64,000 nt of DNA from UBA4421 sp002704225 (GCA_902556425.1 CACDWG010000004.1:1-64000), one strand, 5' to 3'; positions 53,845-62,948 are shown, counted from the first letter of the stretch. Numbers and translations are program-made. Notes: generated from the letters alone by a model not told the origin.

Positions 53845-54420
53845 TTACGGATCGGCTTGCACAAAGGGCATCGGCCAAATCGGGAATACCCGGGCCAAGG
53901 CCGACAGCGCTAGGGCATGCTTCAGCTCGCCGGATTCCACCGCTTTGCGCACGTCGTTCTGAGCCATAAACTCCAGCGTAATGGCTTCGCCATCGCCAAG
54001 ATCCTGCGCTTTCGTCGGCACGACATCCTTCGCTAACCAGTGATGACACAGATGGTTGTGAAACGCTGGATTCGGCTCTACTGCGCCCAGATAGTGCCAG
54101 TTTTTGCTGGTGTAGCCGGTTTCCTCGAGCAATTCCCGGGCCGCAGCCGTTTTGCTGTCTTCACCGGGGTCCACCATTCCGCCGGGCGTTTCGAGGGTGT
54201 TGTAGCCAACACCGAAGCGAAACTGGCGAATCATCAGTGATCGGCCTTCTGCATCCAGCGCTACTACGTTGACCCAGTCCACGGACTCTAAAACCAAGCG
54301 ATCGAAGGTCTGACCGTTACGCGGATTGCGTAACGTATCGATACGTTTTTCAAACAACATCAGACCAGCCTCTTCATAACGAGAGGACAGATGCTGCCAC
54401 GTTAAATCATCATCACTCAT
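53845..54420 (-). CDS. NUDIX hydrolase, ADP-sugar pyrophosphatase type
   Basis: This 191-residue protein has a full NUDIX box, GGMVDPGEDSKTAAARELLEETGY, with the metal-binding REx2EE. The layout (N-terminal strand region, NUDIX box at about residues 79-101) resembles ADP-ribose or related pyrophosphatases. The start overlaps the stop of the other NUDIX gene by an ATGA junction. Confidence 0.9.
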   Translation of the reverse strand: MSDDDLTWQHLSSRYEEAGLMLFEKRIDTLRNPRNGQTFDRLVLESVDWVNVVALDAEGRSLMIRQFRFGVGYNTLETPGGMVDPGEDSKTAAARELLEETGYTSKNWHYLGAVEPNPAFHNHLCHHWLAKDVVPTKAQDLGDGEAITLEFMAQNDVRKAVESGELKHALALSALARVFPIWPMPFVQADP

Positions 54421-55217
54421 TGGTTAGCCTTAAGCCGGGAATCATCGTGACCTGCCCGAAAGGGCTGCATACCGTCACTGCCCAAGGCGGGAGTCCAGGG
54501 TCTGACGTGTCGTTCGGCTCGAACCTCAGCCAAGGCCTCCTCGATGCTGCTAAACGCTGTCAACGTATCCAGCGAGCGCAGCGTGGGCCCAATCATTTGC
54601 CAGTCCCCTTGCCGGTGATTTTCCAGTGCCTTAGACGGCTCAATCCATTCCCCGGCAATGGTTTCTTGTGTATCCGACAGAGCCACCTCACCTTCGGGCA
54701 ATGCGGCAAGAAAAAAACGTGTATCGAACCGACGCGGCACTGATGGCGGAGTCAACCAGTGACTGAAATAAACCAACCTGTCACTGGCGATGGTCAGATT
54801 GTGCTCGCGCAGCATGTCATGCCATGTCACATCGTCTTGCAGCAAGCGTTGCCGCTGGACACGCAGTTGTTCCCGGTACGCAGCAGGTATGCCAATTGCC
54901 CCTGAGGCGTCGCGAGACAGCAGAACACCGCACTCTTCAAAGCACTCCCGAGCAACGGCGACCCAGTAACGCAGTCCGCCTTCGTCTATGCCAAGGCGCC
55001 GACTGGCTTCACTGTCAGCCATATCAGGACAGAGTTCAGGCTGCCAATCCGTCTCTTCTACCTTACCGCCAGGAAAGACGTGCAGGTCTGGAAAGTCTCC
55101 CCGCCCCGGCCGCTTCATCATAAAGACTTCAATGGCTGGACTCGGTGAATCGGGTTTGTCCCGAACGATCATCACCGTTGCCGCTAGCCGAATATTTTCT
55201 CTTTGTAAGGGTTCCAA
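54417..55217 (-). CDS. NUDIX hydrolase, NUDT19-like
   Basis: The 266-residue protein has a split NUDIX box: FPGGKVE near residue 48 and ARECFEECGVLL about 40 residues later, separated by an insertion, as in NUDT19-type coenzyme A or acyl-CoA diphosphatases. This is a family resemblance; the substrate is unproven. It lies in an operon with the second NUDIX hydrolase through a four-base overlap. Confidence 0.86.
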   Translation of the reverse strand: MEPLQRENIRLAATVMIVRDKPDSPSPAIEVFMMKRPGRGDFPDLHVFPGGKVEETDWQPELCPDMADSEASRRLGIDEGGLRYWVAVARECFEECGVLLSRDASGAIGIPAAYREQLRVQRQRLLQDDVTWHDMLREHNLTIASDRLVYFSHWLTPPSVPRRFDTRFFLAALPEGEVALSDTQETIAGEWIEPSKALENHRQGDWQMIGPTLRSLDTLTAFSSIEEALAEVRAERHVRPWTPALGSDGMQPFRAGHDDSRLKANQ

Positions 55218-55289
55218 AAACGCTCCTCAAACATCCGAACAATTCCACAGAATGCCACAGAATGGCCATCGCCGATTTGACTCCTACAT

Positions 55290-56804
55290 TTATTTTGGCG
55301 GGCTGATCTTCCGCTCCAGCGCGCCAAAAGACAGTTCAACGACGACGGCAAGCAGCGCGGCCGGGACGGCCCCGCGTAAGATCATATCGGTGTCGTTCAG
55401 CGACAGCCCGACGACAATGGGCTCGCCCAGCCCACCAGCACCAATAAAGGCGGCCAGCGTTGCGGTACCAATGCTGATGACGGCGGCGGTGCGAATACCC
55501 GCAAAAATCGCCGGCGTCGCCAAGGGCAGACGAAGATAGCGTAACTGCTCCCAGGCATTGAGACCCAGCGCCCGTGAGACCCTAACCAAGGTCGGATCCG
55601 TATTGGCTAGCGCGGTAATGGCGTTACGCACAATGGGTAACAGCGAATACAGAAACAACGCAATGATCGCTGGCATAAAGCCAATACCAAACACGGGAAT
55701 CATCAGCGCCAGTAATGCAAGCGACGGTATCGTCTGCATCAGGCCACAGACGTAGACAACGCCCTCAGCCAGCCGACGGCGTCGATAAGCCACAAGACTG
55801 ACGCCCAGTCCAACAACAATGGCCCCGATCAGGGCGGTACCGGTGAGTTGCAGGTGCCTGACAAAGTGTCCCCACAACTCGGCAACCCAGACTTGCTGCA
55901 ATACGGTTTTTTGGGGAATGGAGGACATGGCAGCCGTCTGCGCGGGCAGACCTAGGGCGGCCGCATTAGCGCGTACAAACTCGGCCGCCACTTGCTGGAA
56001 GCTTATTTCTTCTACGACCACCCGAGCGTTCAGCGCTCGAACGGCGTTTTCATCAAGCATGTTGTGCATGCCTGCCAAGGCCTCACGGAGGCCGGGTGGC
56101 GCGCTGCGTTGCACCAAGGTCGCCGCGCGATACTCTGGGAAATAGTCCAGGTCATCGTCCAGTACCCGAAGCTGGTAGCGCTGCAGTTCACCATCGGTGC
56201 TGTAAGCGTCTGTGACATCAATAGCGCCGTCAGCAATCGCCTGATAGGCAAGACCGTGTTCGATACCGGTAACGGACTGGTTTAGCCCATAGTCCAAGGA
56301 CAGTCCGGGCCAGCCATCTTCGCGCTGCAAAAATTCATGACTGAAGGCCAGGGTTAAATCGTTGCCCGCAAGATCACCGACTCGCTGCAAACCCAGTTTT
56401 TCGCCCAGCGCCTCACGAACCACAATGGCATAGGTGTTGTTAAACCCGTACTCCTCGAGCAGTTCGAGCCCATCGGGAACTAGTGCGTCATTGATCTGGG
56501 CTCGGCCTGGATTGCCGGGCATATTCAGTACCGCCTGACTCAAGGTACCGGTGTATTCCGGATACAGATCAATTTCACCATTCTTCAGAGCCTCGTAGCA
56601 GATCAGTGTGCCACCAAGGCCAAGCTGCCGAACCACGTCGAATCCCTTTGCTTCGAGCACCTGAGCCGCGATTTCCGCTAACAAGTAGCTTTCACCAAAG
56701 TTCTTACTCCCTACGACGACGACATCCGGCTCTTCAGCGCCAAACGCAGAGCCAGTCATGCCGACCATCAGACAGAACCACAGCATGAGCATTTTCGTCT
56801 TCAC
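55290..56804 (-). CDS. Glycine betaine/choline-type ABC transporter, fused binding protein and permease
   Basis: This 504-residue protein starts with a signal sequence (residues 1-23) and an OpuC/ProX-type substrate-binding domain (VVVGSKNFGESYLLAE, GGTLICYEALKNGEIDLYPEYTGT). From about residue 300 a permease follows with LMQTIPSLALLALMIPVFG and SRALGLNAWEQLRYLRLPLA, the EAA-like loop. The binding domain is at the N-terminus, opposite to the permease-then-binding order reported in OpuABC and ProWX. Likely substrates are quaternary amines for osmoprotection. A four-base overlap ties it to the ATPase gene. Confidence 0.88.
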   Translation of the reverse strand: MKTKMLMLWFCLMVGMTGSAFGAEEPDVVVVGSKNFGESYLLAEIAAQVLEAKGFDVVRQLGLGGTLICYEALKNGEIDLYPEYTGTLSQAVLNMPGNPGRAQINDALVPDGLELLEEYGFNNTYAIVVREALGEKLGLQRVGDLAGNDLTLAFSHEFLQREDGWPGLSLDYGLNQSVTGIEHGLAYQAIADGAIDVTDAYSTDGELQRYQLRVLDDDLDYFPEYRAATLVQRSAPPGLREALAGMHNMLDENAVRALNARVVVEEISFQQVAAEFVRANAAALGLPAQTAAMSSIPQKTVLQQVWVAELWGHFVRHLQLTGTALIGAIVVGLGVSLVAYRRRRLAEGVVYVCGLMQTIPSLALLALMIPVFGIGFMPAIIALFLYSLLPIVRNAITALANTDPTLVRVSRALGLNAWEQLRYLRLPLATPAIFAGIRTAAVISIGTATLAAFIGAGGLGEPIVVGLSLNDTDMILRGAVPAALLAVVVELSFGALERKISPPK

Positions 56805-57571
56805 GAGAGCTGACTCTCGATCAACCGCTCGGCATAAGGTGTTGCCGGATGCTCGAGAACCTCTTGAGGAATACCGCTTTGCACCACCTTGCCTTGATCC
56901 AAAATCACCAAAAAGTCTGCTAATCGGCGGGCTTCGCGGAGGTCGTGAGTCACCAGCACGGTGGTGGATGGGTGCGTCTGACGCACCTGCTCAAAGCTTT
57001 CGTACAGGCCAAGTCGGGTAATCGGATCGACCGCGGAAAACGGCTCGTCCAGCAGCAAGATGGGCGGCTGTAACATCAGCGCACGACAAATACCCAATCG
57101 CTGCTGCTGACCGCCGGAAAGCTGCCTTGGTAGACGCTCAGCCAGCTCAGCTGACAAACCGACCGTATCGAGCAGAGAGCGAAAGCGCTCTTCCATTTGC
57201 TCTTCGGACCAACCCTCAAGCTTGGCGACGAGGGTGACATTTTCCCGAGCCGTCAAATGAGGGAAAAGCCCAGCGCCTTGGACTGCGTATCCAATACCGC
57301 GGCGAAACGCCTCGAGATGCTGTGTGGGCACCGCTTGGCCCAAAACCTCAATCTGACCAGCATCGGCTCGCTCCAAGCCATTGATCATTTGCAGCAGAGT
57401 GGTTTTGCCGCTGCCACTGGTGCCGACGATTGCTGTGGTCTGATCCTTGGGCAGCCTCAAGGACAGATGACGAAACACCGATAAGGTGCCGAAGGATTTG
57501 TCCACGCCATCAAAGAGAATGGCTGGCTCCACCGGCAGCTCCAGTTCAGCCACGATCGTCCGCCAACCCAT
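56801..57571 (-). CDS. ABC transporter ATPase, OpuCA-like
   Basis: This 256-residue ATPase has Walker A GTSGSGKTT, signature LSGGQQQRLG, Walker B ILLLDEPFSAVD and H-loop VTHDLREA. It is the partner of the fused permease encoded directly after it; no C-terminal CBS domains are present, unlike OpuAA or OpuCA. The start at 57571 overlaps the sbcB end by 26 bases; a GTG at 57553 is a possible alternative. Confidence 0.9.
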   Translation of the reverse strand: MGWRTIVAELELPVEPAILFDGVDKSFGTLSVFRHLSLRLPKDQTTAIVGTSGSGKTTLLQMINGLERADAGQIEVLGQAVPTQHLEAFRRGIGYAVQGAGLFPHLTARENVTLVAKLEGWSEEQMEERFRSLLDTVGLSAELAERLPRQLSGGQQQRLGICRALMLQPPILLLDEPFSAVDPITRLGLYESFEQVRQTHPSTTVLVTHDLREARRLADFLVILDQGKVVQSGIPQEVLEHPATPYAERLIESQLS

Positions 57572-58973
57572 ACTTGTCCTTCAGCGCGACGCCATAGTGA
57601 CGCAGCTCATTCAAAACAGCCTGTTTGTCTGCGGTGAGCGAAGCGCCGTTTAACTCATCCAAACGCTGGTTGAAGCCCGACAAGTTCAACCAATCACCGT
57701 CGCCAACCAGCTTTTCAGCGACGTATTCCCGCCAGGCATCGGCCTCTTGGGGCGCCAGTAAGTCGGGAAAGGAGCGCGCCTTCATCCGCGCAGCCAAGAT
57801 GGGCAGACGAGCATCACGGTAGTCCATATCCGCCCAGCGCCCTTCGGCCAGCTCTGAATACAGGTGATTAGAACGTGCCTTATCTTCTTCCTGCAGGAAG
57901 GCTCCATAGAGTGCTGCATCGGCGTCTTTTTCTTGGGGCATACCGTCTTGCACGAACGCACGACGGACCTTTTGCGACAGCGCAGGCTGAGTGAGGCGTC
58001 GCCAGCGCTCCTTAATGACTTTTTTGGACAACGACAGCTTTTCAATGTTCTCGTCGGTGAGCACCTCGAAGGGTGCGATGAATGGGCTGCGATTCACCTT
58101 CACCTCACGAAGCGGCGCGCGAGTTTCGCCCCTGGGCACAAAAAGCTTGGTGCGAATCTCATCCTCGGACCAGTCCAGCAAACACTCGATGTCTTCACCC
58201 AAATCCGCCACCACGATGGCGTTAGAATTGCTCGGGTGCCGCGTAATGGAGACAACCGGAGCGACGTTGAAGCGATCCTTTCCATACATCGCAGAGACGT
58301 GGGCGCACAGGCGCGCACCTAACGGTTCCAAGAGCGACTTCACATTTTTCTTCTGGCGCATGCCGTAGTAATACTCGAACAGTTTCGGCTGCTGCTCTTT
58401 CAGCAGTCGCGCCATACCAATGGTCGCATGAACATCTGACATCGCATCATGGGCCTGACCGTGATCGATGCCGTTGGCCTTGGTCAGCTCTTCTAACCGA
58501 TAGACAGTCTGGCCATTCTCATCGGTGGGCCAATGGATTCCTTCAGGACGCAGGGCTCCGGCCGCACGCACCAAATCAACCAAATCCCAGCGGGTATTGC
58601 CGTTGCGATACTCCCGCGCGTAAGGGTCCTGCAAATGGCGGTAGAGCGCGTAGCGCATAAACTCATCATCAAAACGCAGGCTGTTGTAGCCAAGGGTGCA
58701 GGTGCCTGGCGCATTAAATTCCTGCAGTATGTTTTGCAGTGCATCGAACTCACTGATGCCTTCAGCCGCCAACTTGCTCGGTGTGATACCTGTGACTAGG
58801 GACGCATCGGGGTTTGGCAATACGTCATCGGGCAGTCGAACGAAGAAGCACAGTGCCTCGCCGATGGGGTTTAAATCCAAATCGGTTCGAATACCCGCAA
58901 ACTGCACAATCCGATCCCACTTCGGATTCGTACCCGTAGTTTCAAGATCGTACCAATAGAAACTGTCAGCCAT
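57546..58973 (-). CDS. sbcB: Exodeoxyribonuclease I SbcB
   Basis: The start at 58973 gives 475 residues, equal to E. coli exonuclease I. The DEDD exonuclease fold begins with YWYDLETTGTNPKWDRIVQF, and the SH3-like and helical C-terminal domains follow. It degrades single-stranded DNA 3' to 5' and suppresses recombination through the RecF pathway. A longer frame to 59006 is rejected because its residues are unconserved and would overlap the divergent transporter gene. Confidence 0.95.
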   Translation of the reverse strand: MADSFYWYDLETTGTNPKWDRIVQFAGIRTDLDLNPIGEALCFFVRLPDDVLPNPDASLVTGITPSKLAAEGISEFDALQNILQEFNAPGTCTLGYNSLRFDDEFMRYALYRHLQDPYAREYRNGNTRWDLVDLVRAAGALRPEGIHWPTDENGQTVYRLEELTKANGIDHGQAHDAMSDVHATIGMARLLKEQQPKLFEYYYGMRQKKNVKSLLEPLGARLCAHVSAMYGKDRFNVAPVVSITRHPSNSNAIVVADLGEDIECLLDWSEDEIRTKLFVPRGETRAPLREVKVNRSPFIAPFEVLTDENIEKLSLSKKVIKERWRRLTQPALSQKVRRAFVQDGMPQEKDADAALYGAFLQEEDKARSNHLYSELAEGRWADMDYRDARLPILAARMKARSFPDLLAPQEADAWREYVAEKLVGDGDWLNLSGFNQRLDELNGASLTADKQAVLNELRHYGVALKDKYGLADDRG

Positions 58974-58993
58974 GTCCGCTACCCTCGCCAGCC

Positions 58994-60406
58994 ATGTTAA
59001 AACCATACCCTAATCCGCGAACACTGGCCCTGTACTTGGGTCCGTTTATTGCGTTTTGTGCGTTTTTTGCCTTGTGGCAAAGCAGTGGTGACACCGAGGC
59101 GGCTATCACGCTAGGGGTAACTCTGTGGGTCGTGGTTTGGTGGATCTTTGAGCCCATTCCGATTCCCGCGACCTCCCTGTTGCCCATGGCGCTGCTCCCG
59201 TTATTTGGGGTTTTGTCTGCCAAAGAATTAGGTGTCGCGTATGGCAACCCCTTGGTGCTTTTGATGTTGGGTGGTTTTTTGCTCGCGACCGCTCTGGAGC
59301 GCAGTGGCGCTCATCGTCGTATCGCTCTGTATATGGTTCGCGCTTTTGGTGGCAACAGCTCACGCCGCCTCGTTTTCGGGTTTATGTGTGCCAGTGCATT
59401 TTTGAGTATGTGGATTTCCAACACGTCCACCACGTTGATGCTGCTGCCTGTGGCCCTCGCGGCACTAGAGAAGTCTGACGACGCGAAGCTGGCGGCTCCG
59501 CTTCTGCTCGGCATCGCCTATGCCGCTAGCATCGGAGGCATAGGCACACCCATCGGTACGCCACCCAACATGGTCTTTATGGGGGTTTATACGGAAGTGA
59601 CCGGCTCTGCCATTTCCTTTGGTCAGTGGATGATGTGGGCAGTACCCGTGGTCGTGGTGCTTCTGCCTATCGCAGGATTCTGGATCACGCGGGGTGTGTC
59701 CAAACGGGGCGGCGTCGCGCTGCCAAGCAGTGGCGAGTGGACCCTTGCCGAGCGCCGGGTGCTCACGGTTTTTTCTGTCACCGCTGGGTTATGGATGACC
59801 CGCAAGGGTCCCTGGGGTGGATGGAGCGAATGGCTCTCCCTGCCAAATGCCAATGACGCCATGGTGGCGTTTCTGGCTGTGGTTGCGCTGTTCGTTATCC
59901 CCAGCGGCCAGACCAACGGCAAGGGCGAAACCGAGCGCCTACTCGACTGGGAAACCGCTGAACGAATCCCCTGGGGCATGCTGCTGCTGTTTGGCGCTGG
60001 CATCACCATCGCGACGGGCTTCATCAATTCAGGCCTCAGCGGCACGATTGGACAATCGTTGGAGCAGCTCTCTACCCTGCCTTTGCTCCTCATGATCGCG
60101 ACGATCTGTTTGGCGGTCACCTTCCTGACGGAAGTCACCAGCAATATGGCGACGACAACCCTGCTCATGCCCATCTTGGCGGCTGCGGCGCTGGGAGCTG
60201 GCACTGACCCTGCGTTGTTCATGATCCCGGCGGCCATGAGTGCTTCTTGCGCGTTCATGCTGCCAGTGGCCACTCCACCCAATGTCATTACCTTCGCCAC
60301 TGGGCGCTTTTCTATCCAAACCATGGTGCGCGAGGGCGTGGTATTAAATTTGGTCGGGGTCGTGGTAATCAGCCTCGCCTGCGTGCTCTTGCTTAGAAAT
60401 ATTTGA
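58994..60406 (+). CDS. DASS/SLC13-family sodium:dicarboxylate or sulfate symporter
   Basis: This 470-residue membrane protein has about eleven spans and DASS-family motifs: WWIFEPIPIPATSLLPM near residue 52, SNTSTTLMLLPVALA near residue 138 and the SNMATTTLLMPI hairpin in the C-terminal half. The two SNT-type hairpins bind sodium and substrate. Its start lies only 20 bases from the divergent sbcB start, with no clear ribosome site, so an alternative start downstream is possible. Confidence 0.88.
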   Translation: MLKPYPNPRTLALYLGPFIAFCAFFALWQSSGDTEAAITLGVTLWVVVWWIFEPIPIPATSLLPMALLPLFGVLSAKELGVAYGNPLVLLMLGGFLLATALERSGAHRRIALYMVRAFGGNSSRRLVFGFMCASAFLSMWISNTSTTLMLLPVALAALEKSDDAKLAAPLLLGIAYAASIGGIGTPIGTPPNMVFMGVYTEVTGSAISFGQWMMWAVPVVVVLLPIAGFWITRGVSKRGGVALPSSGEWTLAERRVLTVFSVTAGLWMTRKGPWGGWSEWLSLPNANDAMVAFLAVVALFVIPSGQTNGKGETERLLDWETAERIPWGMLLLFGAGITIATGFINSGLSGTIGQSLEQLSTLPLLLMIATICLAVTFLTEVTSNMATTTLLMPILAAAALGAGTDPALFMIPAAMSASCAFMLPVATPPNVITFATGRFSIQTMVREGVVLNLVGVVVISLACVLLLRNI

Positions 60407-60503
60407 TGTACTTGAGCGCTAACTCATGGAACCCGCACACCAACGGTTGCTGGCCCAACCCGACAGTGCCACCATGCGGCAACCGACTTTTGACTGATTG
60501 ATC

Positions 60504-61382
60504 ATGCATGTTGTAAAGGGCATTTTAGCCTGTATCTCTATCGCCATCGCCACCGTTGGTGTCTGTGCTGTCCTACTTGTCTGGTCGCTTCACTTCGCTA
60601 TCGCGCCAAAAGCCAGCAAACCCGCTATCCAAAAACGAATGGATTACATCATCATCTGGTGGACCAGAGCCAATCGTTGGATGATCCACCGCCTGAATCT
60701 TGTCTCACCCGAGATTCTCTGGGAGGGACGGGAACACTTGTCACCGGAGCAGTGGTATCTGGTGGTTTGTAATCATCAGACTTGGGCTGACATTTTGCTG
60801 CTACAAACCTACTTACTCGACGACATTCCTCCACTGAAATTTTTCACGAAATCTCAGCTGATTTGGCTCCCCTTTGTCGGCCAGGCGATGTATGTGCTGG
60901 GGTTCCCCTTCGTAAAACGCGTCACTAGGGAGCAAATAAAGAAAAATCCGCGTTTGCGCAGTGCAGACAAAGACAACGTGATGAAAGCCTGCGAAGGGTT
61001 AAAGAATCACCCGAGTACGATTCTAAATTTCGCCGAGGGCACACGTCGAACGGACGAAAAACATCGCCTTCAAGATTACGCCTTCAAACATCTGCTGAAG
61101 CCCAAGGCTGGCGGCATCAACTACACCCTCGAGGGCATGGGCTCCCATTTGAACGGATTGGTCGATGTCACGATCATTTACCAGGATGGTGTGCCTACAT
61201 TTTGGGATTTTTTGCAGGGCAAAAGCGGCCGGGTCATCTTCGATGCCCGCTACCGCCCTTTGCCTGAATTTGCCGCGGAACCACTAGGTGAGACCCAGCG
61301 CAAAGCTCAAGTCGCCCAATGGGTCCAACACCTATGGGAAGAAAAAGACGTCCTGATATCACGTCATCTTACAGGCGACTGA
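60504..61382 (+). CDS. LPLAT-superfamily acyltransferase, YihG-like
   Basis: The 292-residue protein has one N-terminal membrane span (residues 6-28) and PlsC-type motifs: NHQTWAD with HX4D, GFPFVKR, and NFAEGTRR. YihG in E. coli is a lysophosphatidic acid acyltransferase-like enzyme; others acylate glycerophospholipids. The ATG at 60504 is preferred to a TTG two codons earlier. It is convergent with the coiled-coil protein gene. Confidence 0.9.
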   Translation: MHVVKGILACISIAIATVGVCAVLLVWSLHFAIAPKASKPAIQKRMDYIIIWWTRANRWMIHRLNLVSPEILWEGREHLSPEQWYLVVCNHQTWADILLLQTYLLDDIPPLKFFTKSQLIWLPFVGQAMYVLGFPFVKRVTREQIKKNPRLRSADKDNVMKACEGLKNHPSTILNFAEGTRRTDEKHRLQDYAFKHLLKPKAGGINYTLEGMGSHLNGLVDVTIIYQDGVPTFWDFLQGKSGRVIFDARYRPLPEFAAEPLGETQRKAQVAQWVQHLWEEKDVLISRHLTGD

Positions 61383-61414
61383 ACACGTCGCTCTTGGTCT
61401 GTCCTCAATGGGCC

Positions 61415-62200
61415 TCAATCCAAAGTGATTGGTGCCGCAGCTTGAGGCCTTTCGGCGTTGGCATTTTGCATCCTCGCTAGCTCACGCTCCACTGCCACCA
61501 AGCGTTTGTTTGAAGCGATCCGAAACGCATCAAAGGCCAGCACTGCCTCAGTATTTTCCAACACCTGAGGACGTAAACCCGCCTCGATCTTTGCGAGGTT
61601 TTGACTCGCTACATTGGTCTTATCGACCAATTCGCGCTGGGATCGCAACATCTGCTGCAGCTGAAGCTCGAGACTGGTGACCTGATCGATGAGTTGTTGC
61701 TGAACCTTCAGGGCCTCTTCGTGACGCCCAGTGGCCGCCTTCAAATCGCGGTTAGTCGCGCGAATACCGTTTAACGTCGCGCTGACGGTTTTGAGCCGAG
61801 ACTGGTTCTCCTTGATCCAATCTCTGTTGCGCTCATTCGCAATGGCCCAGAGTTTGCGAATCTCGGATTCCCACAAGTTAATTTGCTGTTTCGTATCCTG
61901 GCCTTCTTGGCTCATCGCATTATCGGTTGCTGACAAACGTTGTTCGAGAACCGCCAGCCGTCTGTTTGCGTCGTTCAGTCGATCTTGCTCTGCCGCGAGC
62001 ATCTGTTGTTGGTTGGCGATAAACCAGCCCGCACCAGACAAACCCGCGATCATCAACGCCAACAGGAGCGTCGTACCCATCCCGCTGCTGCCCGAAGACT
62101 TCGTCGACGGCCTGCGCGCGCCACCGGAACGATAGCGATCATTCTCTTCAGTAGACAAAACGTCCTTGGGGGATTCATCCATGGGTTGCGCTCTTTTCAT
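61415..62200 (-). CDS. Membrane-anchored coiled-coil protein, unknown function
   Basis: The 261-residue protein has a polar N-terminus of about 40 residues, one membrane span (LLLALMIAGLSGAGWFI), and a long periplasmic coiled-coil (about residues 65-215) rich in Leu, Gln and Asn with repeated RL.VLEQRL heptads. No enzyme motif is present. Such proteins often scaffold envelope complexes. The ATG at 62200 is chosen; the frame reaches 62239. Confidence 0.75.
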   Translation of the reverse strand: MKRAQPMDESPKDVLSTEENDRYRSGGARRPSTKSSGSSGMGTTLLLALMIAGLSGAGWFIANQQQMLAAEQDRLNDANRRLAVLEQRLSATDNAMSQEGQDTKQQINLWESEIRKLWAIANERNRDWIKENQSRLKTVSATLNGIRATNRDLKAATGRHEEALKVQQQLIDQVTSLELQLQQMLRSQRELVDKTNVASQNLAKIEAGLRPQVLENTEAVLAFDAFRIASNKRLVAVERELARMQNANAERPQAAAPITLD

Positions 62201-62239
62201 CGACACAGGGCCCTCGATTATAGAAACGATGCGCATCAC

Positions 62240-62493
62240 ATGACAGCGGTGAGTATAAAAATCCTGACGCGGACCGCTGATGCAGATAATGCTACAGCCT
62301 GTCGGTTTCGTATTTTGAGTGCAGCCTGCCCCCGTAGTCTCGACCTTCTTGGCTTAGCAGGGTTTGCAATGACTTTTTTGAGCGCACTGCGCGATCTTCA
62401 AACAGTGGTCGTTCACAAGAGTCACGCAAAACCAAGCGTTTCCGGTCATGGGCGAAAGCTCCTCACATTAATCTCAATTTCAGGCCTCTTGTT
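62240..62493. other. Intergenic region before the EGKCG-repeat gene
   Basis: This 254-base region separates the coiled-coil gene (minus) from the EGKCG gene (plus), so it should contain both promoters. Nothing recognisable as a promoter pair, metal-responsive operator or small RNA stands out by eye. The start of the EGKCG gene lacks a strong ribosome site (AGGCC at 62482-62486 is the best). Confidence 0.35.
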
Positions 62494-62913
62494 ATGACGA
62501 AAAAACCTACGAAAAAATCCATCGCGCTTGCGGTAAGCGCAGCGCTTGCGGCATCGACCATGGCTCATGCGAATTCGCCATCGAACAATTCCTCGCTACT
62601 CAACGCTTCCACCTTGGAAGGCGGTTATATGCAGTTCGCCATGGCTGGTGAAGGCAAATGCGGCGAGGGTAAGTGCGGCGATACCAAGGACGACAAAGGA
62701 AAGGAGGGCAAATGCGGCGAGGGTAAGTGCGGCGATGCCAAGGACGACAAAGGAAAGGAAGGCAAATGCGGCGAGGGTAAATGCGGGGGCAGACTACTGG
62801 ATCAATCGCCGGTTTCATCTGGGTTTATAAGGCAGGTGACCTGTTGTGACAAAGCCATGCCCAACACATCAACCGTCTGTGGCGCACACAAAAAAGGCCC
62901 ACCAGCTTCCTGA
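62494..62913 (+). CDS. Secreted Cys-rich EGKCG-repeat protein, HvfA-like
   Basis: This 139-residue protein has a signal peptide ending near MAHA (residue 26) and then a repeat region (residues 53-98) with three pairs of EGKCG motifs; Cys56, 61, 74, 79, 92 and 97 recur with 18-residue period. This matches HvfA-type precursors whose Cys are modified by MNIO (DUF692) enzymes for copper or metal binding. No DUF692 gene is seen downstream, since a convergent gene follows. The tail after residue 99 is atypical and the frame runs into the convergent terminator. Confidence 0.72.
   Translation: MTKKPTKKSIALAVSAALAASTMAHANSPSNNSSLLNASTLEGGYMQFAMAGEGKCGEGKCGDTKDDKGKEGKCGEGKCGDAKDDKGKEGKCGEGKCGGRLLDQSPVSSGFIRQVTCCDKAMPNTSTVCGAHKKGPPAS
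62653..62787 (+). repeat. Tandem 54-base repeats
   Basis: Units begin at 62653, 62707 and 62761 with a period of exactly 54 bases, each encoding a GKCGEGKCGDTKDDKGKE-like block of 18 residues. Two full copies and one partial copy are present, differing at few bases, indicating recent duplication within the gene. Confidence 0.9.
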
Positions 62914-62922
62914 TGGGCCTTT
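62891..62922 (-). terminator. Terminator of the PuuD-like gene
   Basis: Nine-base arms AAAGGCCCA (62893-62901) and TGGGCCTTT (62914-62922) pair perfectly; read on the minus strand they are followed by a run of five T residues. It lies 27 bases beyond the PuuD-like stop codon and forms the convergent end with the EGKCG-repeat gene. Confidence 0.8.
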
Positions 62923-62948
62923 GTCATTGCTTCGTGCGAACCTGTCGA

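Noticed and set aside
60426..60497. 23-residue open frame ahead of the acyltransferase
   Set aside because: No ribosome binding site and no conserved feature; could be chance in a short gap.
62600..62818. Arg/Pro/Cys-rich frame on the minus strand opposite the EGKCG repeats
   Set aside because: It only mirrors the tandem repeats; it has no start signal and no recognisable family.
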